Positions 16,703-24,334 of a stretch of 64,000 bases of DNA are shown here, piece by piece. Numbering within the stretch: position 1 is the stretch's first letter; each line of letters opens with the position of its first letter. The DNA is from Candidatus Homeothermus arabinoxylanisolvens (GTDB lineage Bacteria > Bacteroidota > Bacteroidia > Bacteroidales > Muribaculaceae). The notes beneath the pieces are model-generated. The model searched no databases, was not told the origin of the DNA, and saw only the letters and a program-made list of their open reading frames with translations. The position numbers and the translations under genes were made by a program. The stretch spans positions 32,683-96,682 of the forward strand of contig LUJO01000013.1 of NCBI GenBank assembly GCA_001689405.1, read 5' to 3'.

Positions 16703-17842
16703 TTATATTTCGGTTTGTAACATTGACGTCTCAACCTTCATCATGGCCTTGCGGTATTCAGCTTTGACATTACCGGCTTTTATTGTTCCATTGTCAAATA
16801 GGCGGAGAATGAAGTCATTGAGTGATTCTGCTTTCTGCTTTTCAGGAAGGTGTATGTAGATTATAGGTGCAAGTACAAGACTGCCATCGACATATTCCTT
16901 AAATTCATTATATACGCTACAGTTGTCCCTGCGACCGATTTTATGTGATATAAAGACTTCGGCTGCGACAACAAAAGCCTCATTACGGCCTTCGTTATGA
17001 CCTCTGGCCACATTTTCATTATCACGGTAAAAATCGTCGGTCATGAGTTCATCAAGTTTTTGCATAAGCTGCTCGGAAATCGACAGACGATGAAGATTCT
17101 CGTGGATATAAACTTTTAAAAAGTCGAGCCTGAATTTCTTTTCAAGTTCTACGTCGAGGAGAAGTGGCGTGCAACAGAATGATTCGTCTGACAGATTAAA
17201 GGCATTGTCGATGTTAAGAATATAAATATTGGAGCGCGTCGGCGGCAGTATCTCCGGTCCGGAGAACTCTGTCATGGCATCATGTATGGCGTTTATCGCT
17301 TTTTCCGAAACCGGATAGGAATTTATGTACCCGTCAAGAACAGGTTTGATCTCTGAGGACCAATACTCCGAATATCCCGACGCGTTTATAGCTGACAGAC
17401 ATCTGCTTATCTGTGGGCTCAGATCTACAATGTTATTCACCCAGTCTTCATCATACTTGATGACATCATTATTTCCCGGCAACAAAGTGAAGAAAACCAC
17501 GCATGAGTCGGTATCATGTCTGTTTCCTCCGAAAGAGGCATAGAGATTGCACAGTTTAGATGCTGAAACATTATCATTTACGGTGTTAAGTTCACGCATG
17601 AAAGCGGAGTCGGCGGCGAGATGGCTGAACTGCGGTATTTCCTTTATTTTGTCAAAATATTGCAGTGACGCAATCATATCGAAGCTTTTAGAAGTTGTAA
17701 AAAGCCTTTGGGCGCAATGTATTGCGGTTACATCCTGTTTATTAAGTTCGGGCGTTTTTAAAGAGTCGGTAAGCTCGGTATTTGCTGTTGCCGTTGTCGC
17801 GACGATGGCACAGAATATTGATGTGATGATGCGGTTTAGCAT
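16703..17842 (-). CDS. Exported protein with HExxH metalloprotease motif
   Basis: A 379-residue protein with a signal peptide (MLNRIITSIFCAIVATTATA), so it probably works in the periplasm or is secreted. At about residue 250 it carries YIHENLHRL, which fits the HExxH zinc-binding motif. About 45 residues later, GRNEAFVVAAEVFISHKIG offers an Asn-Glu pair typical of the third zinc ligand of gluzincins. I cannot place it in a named peptidase family, and whether it is catalytically active is an inference. A TAACTTTG -7 box lies at 17866-17873 on the minus strand. Confidence 0.65.
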   Translation of the reverse strand: MLNRIITSIFCAIVATTATANTELTDSLKTPELNKQDVTAIHCAQRLFTTSKSFDMIASLQYFDKIKEIPQFSHLAADSAFMRELNTVNDNVSASKLCNLYASFGGNRHDTDSCVVFFTLLPGNNDVIKYDEDWVNNIVDLSPQISRCLSAINASGYSEYWSSEIKPVLDGYINSYPVSEKAINAIHDAMTEFSGPEILPPTRSNIYILNIDNAFNLSDESFCCTPLLLDVELEKKFRLDFLKVYIHENLHRLSISEQLMQKLDELMTDDFYRDNENVARGHNEGRNEAFVVAAEVFISHKIGRRDNCSVYNEFKEYVDGSLVLAPIIYIHLPEKQKAESLNDFILRLFDNGTIKAGNVKAEYRKAMMKVETSMLQTEI

Positions 17843-18120
17843 AAACGTTTCAGTTGTCCTGACAGCAAAGTTACGACATAAAAAAGGAATAACTATAAAA
17901 CAAAGCTAATTGCCCGATAAATTTTTGGCGTATCAATATTGCATGTCAATGAAAAATGTACGTCATAATCAGGCTGGCGGATTGGACGAATCCGTAAGTA
18001 GTTTCACATGCTGTGTCGGCCATGTAAATGGGTGGTTGTGAAAAATACTGAAATATAGCGGGTATTTATGGTAAAAGCCCTAACTTTGTATATTAAATTA
18101 ATGATTATAGTATTTTAAGG

Positions 18121-20112
18121 ATGGGAAAACGCATTTTTAATATTTTGATTATAATGCTGGTGGCCTCGGTCTCCGGGCTTAACGCACAGTTTGTGAACCC
18201 CGTTAAGTGGACCGTAGCGCTTGACATGATTGATGGAAACAAGGGTGAAATCGTCATGACTGCCGACATTGCGGCCGGGTGGCACATGTACAGCCATGAA
18301 GTGGATCCGGACATAGGTCCTACGCCGTTGTCGGTGGACTGGAGCAAGCTGGAAGGCGTTACGCTTGAAGGAAAGCTGACGGCCGACAAAGCGTCGCACA
18401 AGGAGTTTGACGAGATGTTCGGTGCCAACCTAAGCTGGTGGACCGAGCGTGTTGTCATAAAGCAGGCGTTCGTAGCCGGTTCGGGCAACTATGCCGTGGC
18501 AGGTACCATACGGTTTTCAGCATGCAATGACCAGAATTGTATCCCTCCACAGAAAGAGACCTTTGAATTTACCGGATCGGCAAAGGGTGTGTCGGCCGAT
18601 GTTACCGAGACAACAGCTGATACCGTGGCCGCCGCACTTGTCGAAATCCCGTTTGCCAACGTAGCTGACGAAAAGTCAGATACTGATGCCGGCATATGGG
18701 ATCCGGTGGATTTTTCCGGTACTGAAAAGGCTGAAAATACTGATACCGCTTCGTTGTGGTATATATTCATAACATGTTTTATCGGCGGTTTTGTGGCATT
18801 GCTCACTCCCTGTGTGTGGCCTATGATACCGCTTACAGTGAGCTTTTTCCTTAAGAAGGGCAAGTCAAGGGCACGGTCGGTGGCCGACGCCTTTATATAT
18901 GGTATATCGATCATAGCCATATATCTGCTGTTAGGTCTGCTTATCACGGCACTGTTCGGCGCAAGCTCGCTTAACGCATTGTCAACCAGTGCGGTCTGCA
19001 ATATCATCTTCTTCCTGCTGCTTGTGGTGTTTGCCATATCGTTCTTCGGCGCGTTTGACATCAAGCTGCCCTCATCGTGGGCCAACAAGATGGATAGTAC
19101 CGCCGAGCGTACAACCGGCCTCCTGAGCATATTCTTTATGGCTTTTACTCTTACGCTTGTATCGTTTTCCTGCACAGGCCCTATCATAGGCACACTGCTT
19201 GTTGAGGCGGCAAGTACCGGCGATAAGTTCGGTCCGGCAGTGGGTATGTTCGGCTTCTCGTTTGCCCTTGCCATACCGTTCTGTCTGTTTGCCATGTTCC
19301 CGTCATGGCTGCAGAGCGCTCCCAAGTCAGGCGGATGGATGAATACCGTCAAGGTCGTGCTCGGCTTCATCGAGCTTGCTCTGTCATTGAAGTTCCTTTC
19401 GGTGGCCGATCTTGCTTACGGATGGCATATACTTGACCGCGAGGTGTTCCTTGCTCTCTGGATTGTGATTTTCACTCTTCTCGGACTTTATCTTTTGGGC
19501 AAGTTTAATTTCTCTCATTACGGCCCGGCCAACGGAAGCATAGGCACTTTCCGTTTCTTCCTGTCGATGATTTCATTGTCGTTTGCCGTGTATCTCGTAC
19601 CCGGTCTGTGGGGCGCTCCCCTCAAGGGCGTGAGTGCGTTTGTGCCTCCGCTTTATACTCAGGATTTCAATCTTTACGGAGGAGTGTTCAAGGAGTATGA
19701 TGACTATGAAGAGGGCATGAAGGCTGCCGCCGAAGAAGGCAAGCCTGTGTTCATTGACTTCTCTGGTTATGGATGTGTCAACTGCCGCAAGATGGAGGGC
19801 GCCGTTCTTGACAATCCTGATGTCAGGACTATGATTGAAGACAATTTTGTCGTTATAAAACTGATGGTCGACGAGAAGAAAAAACTTCCCGTGCCCGAGA
19901 CCGTCACTGAAAATGGCAAGAAAGTGGTGCTGGAGACCTACGGCGACCGTTGGAGCTATCTGCAGCGCTATAAATTCCAAGCCAATGCGCAGCCCTATTA
20001 TGTCGTGCTTGATCCGTCGGGCAGGCTTCTGTCAGGGCCATTCTCATATGACGAAAATATTCCGCGTTTCACAGAGTTTCTTGAAGCGGGAATGAAGAAT
20101 TTTGCTAAATAG
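18121..20112 (+). CDS. dsbD: Thiol:disulfide interchange protein, DsbD type
   Basis: A 663-residue protein built in DsbD order. It has a signal peptide, then an N-terminal periplasmic beta domain (about residues 25-150), then eight membrane helices (about 210-505) with the conserved cysteines in LLTPCVWPMIPLTVSFF and VSFSCTGPIIGTLL. It ends in a C-terminal thioredoxin fold with CVNC in FSGYGCVNCRKMEG. It moves reducing equivalents from cytoplasmic thioredoxin to periplasmic partners. A TAACTTTG -7 box is at 18081-18088. It abuts the next gene with no gap. Confidence 0.92.
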   Translation: MGKRIFNILIIMLVASVSGLNAQFVNPVKWTVALDMIDGNKGEIVMTADIAAGWHMYSHEVDPDIGPTPLSVDWSKLEGVTLEGKLTADKASHKEFDEMFGANLSWWTERVVIKQAFVAGSGNYAVAGTIRFSACNDQNCIPPQKETFEFTGSAKGVSADVTETTADTVAAALVEIPFANVADEKSDTDAGIWDPVDFSGTEKAENTDTASLWYIFITCFIGGFVALLTPCVWPMIPLTVSFFLKKGKSRARSVADAFIYGISIIAIYLLLGLLITALFGASSLNALSTSAVCNIIFFLLLVVFAISFFGAFDIKLPSSWANKMDSTAERTTGLLSIFFMAFTLTLVSFSCTGPIIGTLLVEAASTGDKFGPAVGMFGFSFALAIPFCLFAMFPSWLQSAPKSGGWMNTVKVVLGFIELALSLKFLSVADLAYGWHILDREVFLALWIVIFTLLGLYLLGKFNFSHYGPANGSIGTFRFFLSMISLSFAVYLVPGLWGAPLKGVSAFVPPLYTQDFNLYGGVFKEYDDYEEGMKAAAEEGKPVFIDFSGYGCVNCRKMEGAVLDNPDVRTMIEDNFVVIKLMVDEKKKLPVPETVTENGKKVVLETYGDRWSYLQRYKFQANAQPYYVVLDPSGRLLSGPFSYDENIPRFTEFLEAGMKNFAK

Positions 20113-20877
20113 ATGGAGGAGCTCACCAACCGGGTACGCAAACTTGTGGCGTCGCTTGATGACCCGAAAGTAAGAGATGCCGAGGGACTGTTTGTAGCCG
20201 AAGGCACCAAATGTGTGCTTGACACAGCCGGAGCGTTTGCCCCCCGGTGGATATTTGCGACTGCCGCTTGGACGGAGGCGCATGGGCATGACCTCCGTGG
20301 CTCGGCCTCCATAACGGTAGTGAAACGTGCCGACTTGGAGCGCATGAGCCATCTGTCGACCCCTCCGCAGGTCATGGCGGTGTACGAGCGACCTGTATAC
20401 GAGATAACTCCGGCTGACATTGCCGGACGCCTTGTCATAGCTCTTGACCGGCTTCAGGATCCCGGTAATCTCGGTACGGTGATGCGTGTCGCCGACTGGT
20501 TCGGCATTGACACCCTAGTGTGCTCGCACGATACTGTCGACTGCTTCAATCCTAAAGTGGTACAAGCCACAATGGGTGCCATATCGCGGGTAAAGGTGGT
20601 CTATACTGACCTTCCGGAATTTTTGGCACAATGCGGGCAGACGGTTTACGGCACGTTTCTTGACGGTGACATCATATACAATTCTTCGCTCGGCGACTCC
20701 GGCGTCATAGTCATGGGTAACGAGGGCCGCGGCATATCGGATGACGTAGCCCGGCATGTTGACCGACGGCTGTATATACCGTCGTTTCCTGCGTTGCGTC
20801 CTACGAGCGAGTCGCTTAACGTAGGCACTGCCACGGCTATAACCGTAGCGGAGTTTCGTCGTCGTCAATTATCTTGA
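20113..20877 (+). CDS. TrmH/SpoU family RNA 2'-O-methyltransferase
   Basis: A 254-residue SPOUT enzyme that methylates ribose 2'-hydroxyls in tRNA or rRNA using S-adenosylmethionine. Motif 1 is LQDPGNLGTVMRVADWFG, motif 2 is VIVMGNEGRGIS, and motif 3 is SESLNVGTATAITVAEF; these form the trefoil-knot cofactor site. An N-terminal substrate-binding domain (EGLFVAEGTKCVLD) is also present. The ATG directly follows the TAG of the dsbD-like gene, so translation is coupled. Which nucleotide is modified cannot be told. Confidence 0.9.
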   Translation: MEELTNRVRKLVASLDDPKVRDAEGLFVAEGTKCVLDTAGAFAPRWIFATAAWTEAHGHDLRGSASITVVKRADLERMSHLSTPPQVMAVYERPVYEITPADIAGRLVIALDRLQDPGNLGTVMRVADWFGIDTLVCSHDTVDCFNPKVVQATMGAISRVKVVYTDLPEFLAQCGQTVYGTFLDGDIIYNSSLGDSGVIVMGNEGRGISDDVARHVDRRLYIPSFPALRPTSESLNVGTATAITVAEFRRRQLS

Positions 20878-20883
20878 AAAATT

Positions 20884-22251
20884 ATGGCAAAACAGGTGAA
20901 AACGACTTGGTTCTGCAGCAACTGCGGCAATGAATCGTCAAAATGGGTAGGGCGCTGTCCCGGCTGCGGAGAGTGGAACACTATGGTTGAGGAACGTGTC
21001 GTGACCGGCAAGAGCAAGTCATCGACATTTGACTCCGGACGTGACAATGTGCCCATGCCTATATCGGGCATAGTCGCGGAGACCGAGACCCGCATACATA
21101 TGCCGAGTGAGGAGCTGAACCGGGTACTCGGCGGAGGGCTTGTAGCAGGCTCAATTGTGCTTATAGGCGGGGAGCCGGGTATAGGCAAATCGACCCTTGT
21201 TTTGCAGAATATATTGTCGATACGCGGTAAACGCATACTTTATGTGTCGGGCGAAGAGAGCGCGGCACAGCTGAAGATGCGTGCCGACCGAATAGGGCGC
21301 CTCAGCGATAACTGTTTTATAGTATGCGACACTTCACTTGAGTCGATAATGAGGCATGTCGACAGCTTAAAGCCCGAAATGCTTGTCGTGGACTCTATTC
21401 AGACTATAGCCTCTGACGCCATCGAGTCATCGTCGGGCAGTGTGAGTCAGGTCAGGGAATGTGCCGCACAGCTGTTGCGTTACGCCAAGTCATCCGGCAC
21501 TCCGGTGATTCTTATAGGACATATCAACAAAGAGGGTTCCATTGCCGGCCCAAAGGTGCTTGAGCACATTGTTGACGCCGTGCTGCAGTTTGAAGGCGAC
21601 CGCCACTACATGTACCGCATATTGCGCTCTATAAAGAACCGTTTCGGCTCGACATCCGAACTGGGCATTTATGAGATGGTGCAGCGCGGACTCCGTGAGG
21701 TCTCTAATCCGTCGGAACTGCTTCTGTCGCAGAGCGACGGCGCGGAGTTGTCGGGAGTATCCATCGGGGTGACGCTTGAAGGTATACGCCCATTTCTTAT
21801 TGAGACACAGGCGCTTGTGTCGACAGCGGCTTATGGTACTCCGCAACGGTCAGTGACGGGCTTTGACGCTAAGCGCATGAACATGTTGCTCGCTGTGCTT
21901 GAGAAACGTGTAGGCTTCAAGCTCGCCCAGAAAGACGTGTTTCTTAATATAGCCGGAGGCCTTAAAGTCAACGACCCTGCCCTTGATCTAAGCGTCATAT
22001 GTTCAATATTGTCATCCAACGTAGACATGGCGATACCCCGCGATGTGTGCATGTCGGGTGAAGTCGGCTTGTCGGGCGAGATCAGACCCGTGACACGTGT
22101 GGAGCAGCGTATACTTGAAGCCGAAAAACTCGGTTTTTCCACAATACTCATACCGCGTAATAATACCAAAGGTTTTGACACATCACGTCTTAATATCAAG
22201 ATTGTGGAAGTCGCCAAAGTTGAGGAGGCATTCAGGACGTTGTTTGCCTGA
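20884..22251 (+). CDS. radA: DNA repair protein RadA/Sms
   Basis: A 455-residue RecA-like ATPase that helps branch migration and recombinational repair. It has an N-terminal C4 zinc finger (CSNCG and CPGCG, residues 11-29), Walker A GGEPGIGKST near residue 97, the RadA-specific KNRFG motif near 255, and a C-terminal Lon-protease-like domain. It starts 6 bp after the methyltransferase gene. It is the last core gene before the CRISPR island. Confidence 0.96.
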   Translation: MAKQVKTTWFCSNCGNESSKWVGRCPGCGEWNTMVEERVVTGKSKSSTFDSGRDNVPMPISGIVAETETRIHMPSEELNRVLGGGLVAGSIVLIGGEPGIGKSTLVLQNILSIRGKRILYVSGEESAAQLKMRADRIGRLSDNCFIVCDTSLESIMRHVDSLKPEMLVVDSIQTIASDAIESSSGSVSQVRECAAQLLRYAKSSGTPVILIGHINKEGSIAGPKVLEHIVDAVLQFEGDRHYMYRILRSIKNRFGSTSELGIYEMVQRGLREVSNPSELLLSQSDGAELSGVSIGVTLEGIRPFLIETQALVSTAAYGTPQRSVTGFDAKRMNMLLAVLEKRVGFKLAQKDVFLNIAGGLKVNDPALDLSVICSILSSNVDMAIPRDVCMSGEVGLSGEIRPVTRVEQRILEAEKLGFSTILIPRNNTKGFDTSRLNIKIVEVAKVEEAFRTLFA

Positions 22252-22436
22252 ATAGTGGATCGGTCACAATATCCGTAACGGATGCAGCTGAGTATGTATG
22301 TCGTATTTGCATCATGCAGCCGATAGCGACAAGCACGAGCTTTGCCGGACTCGAATATGTTTTGATACAGGTTTTCCCTATCATGACACTTTGTGCTCGG
22401 AACAAATGGCGATTCGCATGTTGTCAAACTGCATCC

Positions 22437-22553
22437 GGCTGCGACCCGCATGGTCTCTTGCTTGGCCATCCTGCTTAACGGGCGCTGTACTGCTGGCGCC
22501 CCTACCAATCCGTTATATTTTAACAGTTCAACCGACTTTTGCTGCTGACCCGC
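22437..22553 (+). repeat. Degenerate dispersed element, copy B
   Basis: GGCTGCGACCCGCATGGTCT and the following bases match copy C (24162 onward) closely. The 3' part TTTTAACAGTTCAACCG plus GCTGCTGACCC matches copy A near 13513 and, more weakly, copy C near 24218. The coding-like reading ILTVQPTFAADPQ is in a different frame from the GCDPHGLL reading, so the copy is frameshifted and decayed. Confidence 0.5.
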
Positions 22554-22595
22554 AATTAGTCCGTTTTGCAGCTGCTCTTGAAAAGCCTGAAATAA

Positions 22596-22630
22596 CAGAA
22601 AACGGACCTCGTTTTGAGGCCCGTTTTCTG
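22596..22630 (-). terminator. Terminator downstream of the CRISPR array (minus strand)
   Basis: CAGAAAACGG (22596-22605) pairs with CCGTTTTCTG (22621-22630), and an inner CCTC/GAGG stem gives a long hairpin with one mismatch. On the minus strand it is followed by TTATTT. It lies 51 bp beyond the last repeat in the direction predicted for crRNA transcription. Confidence 0.7.
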
Positions 22631-22681
22631 TTCCTGAATCGGAACGTTACAGCTTGTAGATTAGTCAGTTGCGCCTAATGT

Positions 22682-23652
22682 GCTGTATCTTGTAGCACAA
22701 AAGTAATAAAAAGTAAGCAAATTACAACTTGATATGTCCTGCTTCGGCTACGATGTTCGCTGTATCTTGTAGCACAAAAGTAATAAAAAGTAAGCAAATT
22801 ACAACTGTGTAGTAGTTGGCAAGGAAAGCAAAGACGCTGTATCTTGTAGCACAAAAGTAATAAAAAGTAAGCAAATTACAACTCGCTAAGTGCCGGGGTT
22901 ATACTCTCTTTGGCTGTATCTTGTAGCACAAAAGTAATAAAAAGTAAGCAAATTACAACAGAAGCAGTTCGCGTTGTGCTTTCCAATGAGCTGTATCTTG
23001 TAGCACAAAAGTAATAAAAAGTAAGCAAATTACAACGGACTTAAAGAAGGCACAATATTAGAAGGCGCTGTATCTTGTAGCACAAAAGTAATAAAAAGTA
23101 AGCAAATTACAACTGCAACAAATTACCATACAATTTCCCCGCCGCTGTATCTTGTAGCACAAAAGTAATAAAAAGTAAGCAAATTACAACAGACCAACCC
23201 GCCAACCCGCACCCCGGAGCGCTGTATCTTGTAGCACAAAAGTAATAAAAAGTAAGCAAATTACAACTATCCGTGTCGCTTGGCGATGATGTAGGATGCT
23301 GTATCTTGTAGCACAAAAGTAATAAAAAGTAAGCAAATTACAACTGGCGCGACGCTCTTGCGCTGCTCGAGTCGGCTGTATCTTGTAGCACAAAAGTAAT
23401 AAAAAGTAAGCAAATTACAACTACTCACACTGTCTTAATCACTATTTTTTTGCTGTATCTTGTAGCACAAAAGTAATAAAAAGTAAGCAAATTACAACTC
23501 GTCGAGCATAGGCAGCGTAACAGGCTGAGCTGTATCTTGTAGCACAAAAGTAATAAAAAGTAAGCAAATTACAACGAGTTAAAGAGGCTCAAGCTCGTAA
23601 ACTTAGCTGTATCTTGTAGCACAAAAGTAATAAAAAGTAAGCAAATTACAAC
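22682..23652 (-). CRISPR. CRISPR array, type II-C-like, 13 repeats and 12 spacers, no cas genes nearby
   Basis: Thirteen 47-nt repeats with no difference between them are separated by twelve unique spacers, each exactly 30 nt, giving a strict 77-nt period. Repeats start at 22682, 22759, 22836, 22913, 22990, 23067, 23144, 23221, 23298, 23375, 23452, 23529 and 23606. Read on the minus strand the repeat begins GTTGTAATTTGC and ends GATACAGC. The 47-nt length, GTTG start and ACAGC end are as in type II-C arrays of Bacteroidetes (family knowledge). The minus orientation is further supported by the anti-repeat at 24256 and the terminator at 22596. Each repeat contains TACTTTTG at positions 24-31, with GTTG 19 bp upstream, which is a built-in promoter. 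No cas9, cas1 or cas2 is found anywhere in the window. I see no spacer match elsewhere in the window. Confidence 0.97.
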
Positions 23653-23783
23653 CGGCCTTGTGATGAAGTTCGCATGGAATGATGGCGACGCACGTCGGTG
23701 TCACTGTGCGGGGAGTTGACGGCCGAGAGACTTAAGCAGTGGTTTGAAGAGGCAAAAGCTCGATACGGGTTTAGCTAAAGTTT
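23653..23783 (+). pseudogene. Decayed coding fragment next to the array
   Basis: An open stretch from 23683 to the stop at 23776-23778 encodes about 31 residues, including LCGELTAERLKQWFEEAKAR, which reads like the C-terminus of a real helical protein, but no start codon or upstream body remains. It could be a phage or plasmid gene remnant. No homologue is recognised. Confidence 0.25.
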
Positions 23784-23930
23784 GCCTATCTGACCGAAAT
23801 TCCACCAAAGCGCCGCGCCAAACGATACCGCGCCTGCGATCATGGCGATCAGGCGAGCCGCAGGCCATATCATATAAACGACAAACGATACGGCGCTCAC
23901 CCACAATAGTATTTTACCGAGATTAATCAT
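23775..23930 (-). CDS. Small hydrophobic protein, 51 residues
   Basis: This short frame starts MINLGKILLWVSAVSFVVYM and is almost entirely hydrophobic, with two probable membrane helices (about residues 5-21 and 27-44) and a polar end (WWNFGQIGKL). A weak Shine-Dalgarno-like AAAGG lies 8 bp before the ATG. It resembles the small membrane proteins of phages and mobile elements, but no family is recognised. It sits in the non-core stretch between the array and the anti-repeat. Confidence 0.35.
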   Translation of the reverse strand: MINLGKILLWVSAVSFVVYMIWPAARLIAMIAGAVSFGAALWWNFGQIGKL

Positions 23931-23958
23931 TATCAAGCCTTTATAATCTCAACAACAC

Positions 23959-24084
23959 ATGGACAATAAAGTTAGCTTCGAGGTCAAATTGAACTTTGAC
24001 TACGCCCCACGGCTGTATCTTGAGGCACAAGCGCTTGGGGGCTTCTGGTGGTGGGGCTTCGGACATCTTGATGATGTCGATTGA
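23959..24084 (+). CDS. Short unidentified frame, 41 residues
   Basis: The frame starts MDNKVSFEVKLNFDYAPRLY and ends with a Trp/Gly-rich segment (GGFWWWGFGHLDDVD). The bases coding RLYLEAQA (24012-24030) match 17 of 19 bases of one end of the CRISPR repeat. It may be a phage gene remnant or chance. No family is recognised. Confidence 0.25.
   Translation: MDNKVSFEVKLNFDYAPRLYLEAQALGGFWWWGFGHLDDVD
24012..24030 (+). repeat. CRISPR-repeat-like fragment
   Basis: GCTGTATCTTGAGGCACAA matches the first 19 bases of the repeat (plus-strand orientation) with two adjacent substitutions. It lies 360 bp beyond the array. It covers only the part of the repeat that the 24256 anti-repeat lacks. Confidence 0.45.
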
Positions 24085-24098
24085 TTTGTGGAATCAAT

Positions 24099-24269
24099 AT
24101 GAAAACGCTGTTGTTAAACGATGCCAAAGTCGGGCCGTACGCCGGTACCACGGCGTACGGCTGCGACCCGCACGGTCTCTTGCATGGCTATCCGATTCGC
24201 GTGCTGTGTCAAATACATCAACCGTTTTTTGCTGCTGATCCGATTATGACTTATATAGCACAAAAGTAA
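24099..24269 (+). repeat. Degenerate dispersed element, copy C (56-residue frame)
   Basis: This copy keeps an open frame starting MKTLLLNDAKVGPYAG and running through GCDPHGLLHGYPIRVL to FFAADPIM; it overlaps the anti-repeat at its 3' end. Copies A and B carry the same blocks in broken frames, so this may be nearest to the ancestral form. Whether it is translated is unknown. No protein family is recognised. Confidence 0.4.
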
Positions 24270-24292
24270 TAAAAAGCAGACAAAATTGCGAC
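24256..24292 (+). ncRNA. tracrRNA-like anti-repeat
   Basis: The 37 bases beginning TAGCACAAAAGTAATAAAAA are complementary to positions 1-36 of the crRNA-strand repeat: 31 Watson-Crick pairs, 3 G-U wobbles (repeat positions 3, 5 and 13), 2 mismatches (12 and 15) and one bulged A. The wobble-type changes fit a maintained RNA duplex better than a random decayed repeat. It is followed by two hairpins: a 31-nt stem-loop at 24293-24323 closed by ATAAC/GTTAT, and TTGCG/CGCAA at 24326-24342. This resembles tracrRNA layout, where the anti-repeat precedes tandem hairpins. No clear promoter stands before it, and the terminator at 24442-24475 is the nearest end. Confidence 0.6.
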
Positions 24293-24297
24293 ATAAC

Positions 24298-24328
24298 GTT
24301 GTAATACGATATTAAAGTGTTATATTTG
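24298..24328 (+). promoter_or_regulatory. Promoter GTTG-N19-TATATTTG
   Basis: GTTG (24298-24301), a 19-bp spacer and TATATTTG (24321-24328) form a near-consensus Bacteroidetes promoter predicting a start near 24335. It has the same layout as the promoter inside each CRISPR repeat, and its first eight bases, GTTGTAAT, equal the start of the repeat. It overlaps the stem-loop after the anti-repeat. Confidence 0.6.
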
Positions 24329-24334
24329 CGGTAC

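Noticed and set aside
22298..22678. Open frame of 126 residues after radA
   Set aside because: It runs across the decayed repeat copy B and a terminator hairpin, changes character along its length and has no ribosome-binding site; it is not a credible gene.
23107..23393. Two overlapping open frames inside the CRISPR array on the minus strand
   Set aside because: They are translations of repeats and spacers; the periodic peptide comes only from the identical repeats.
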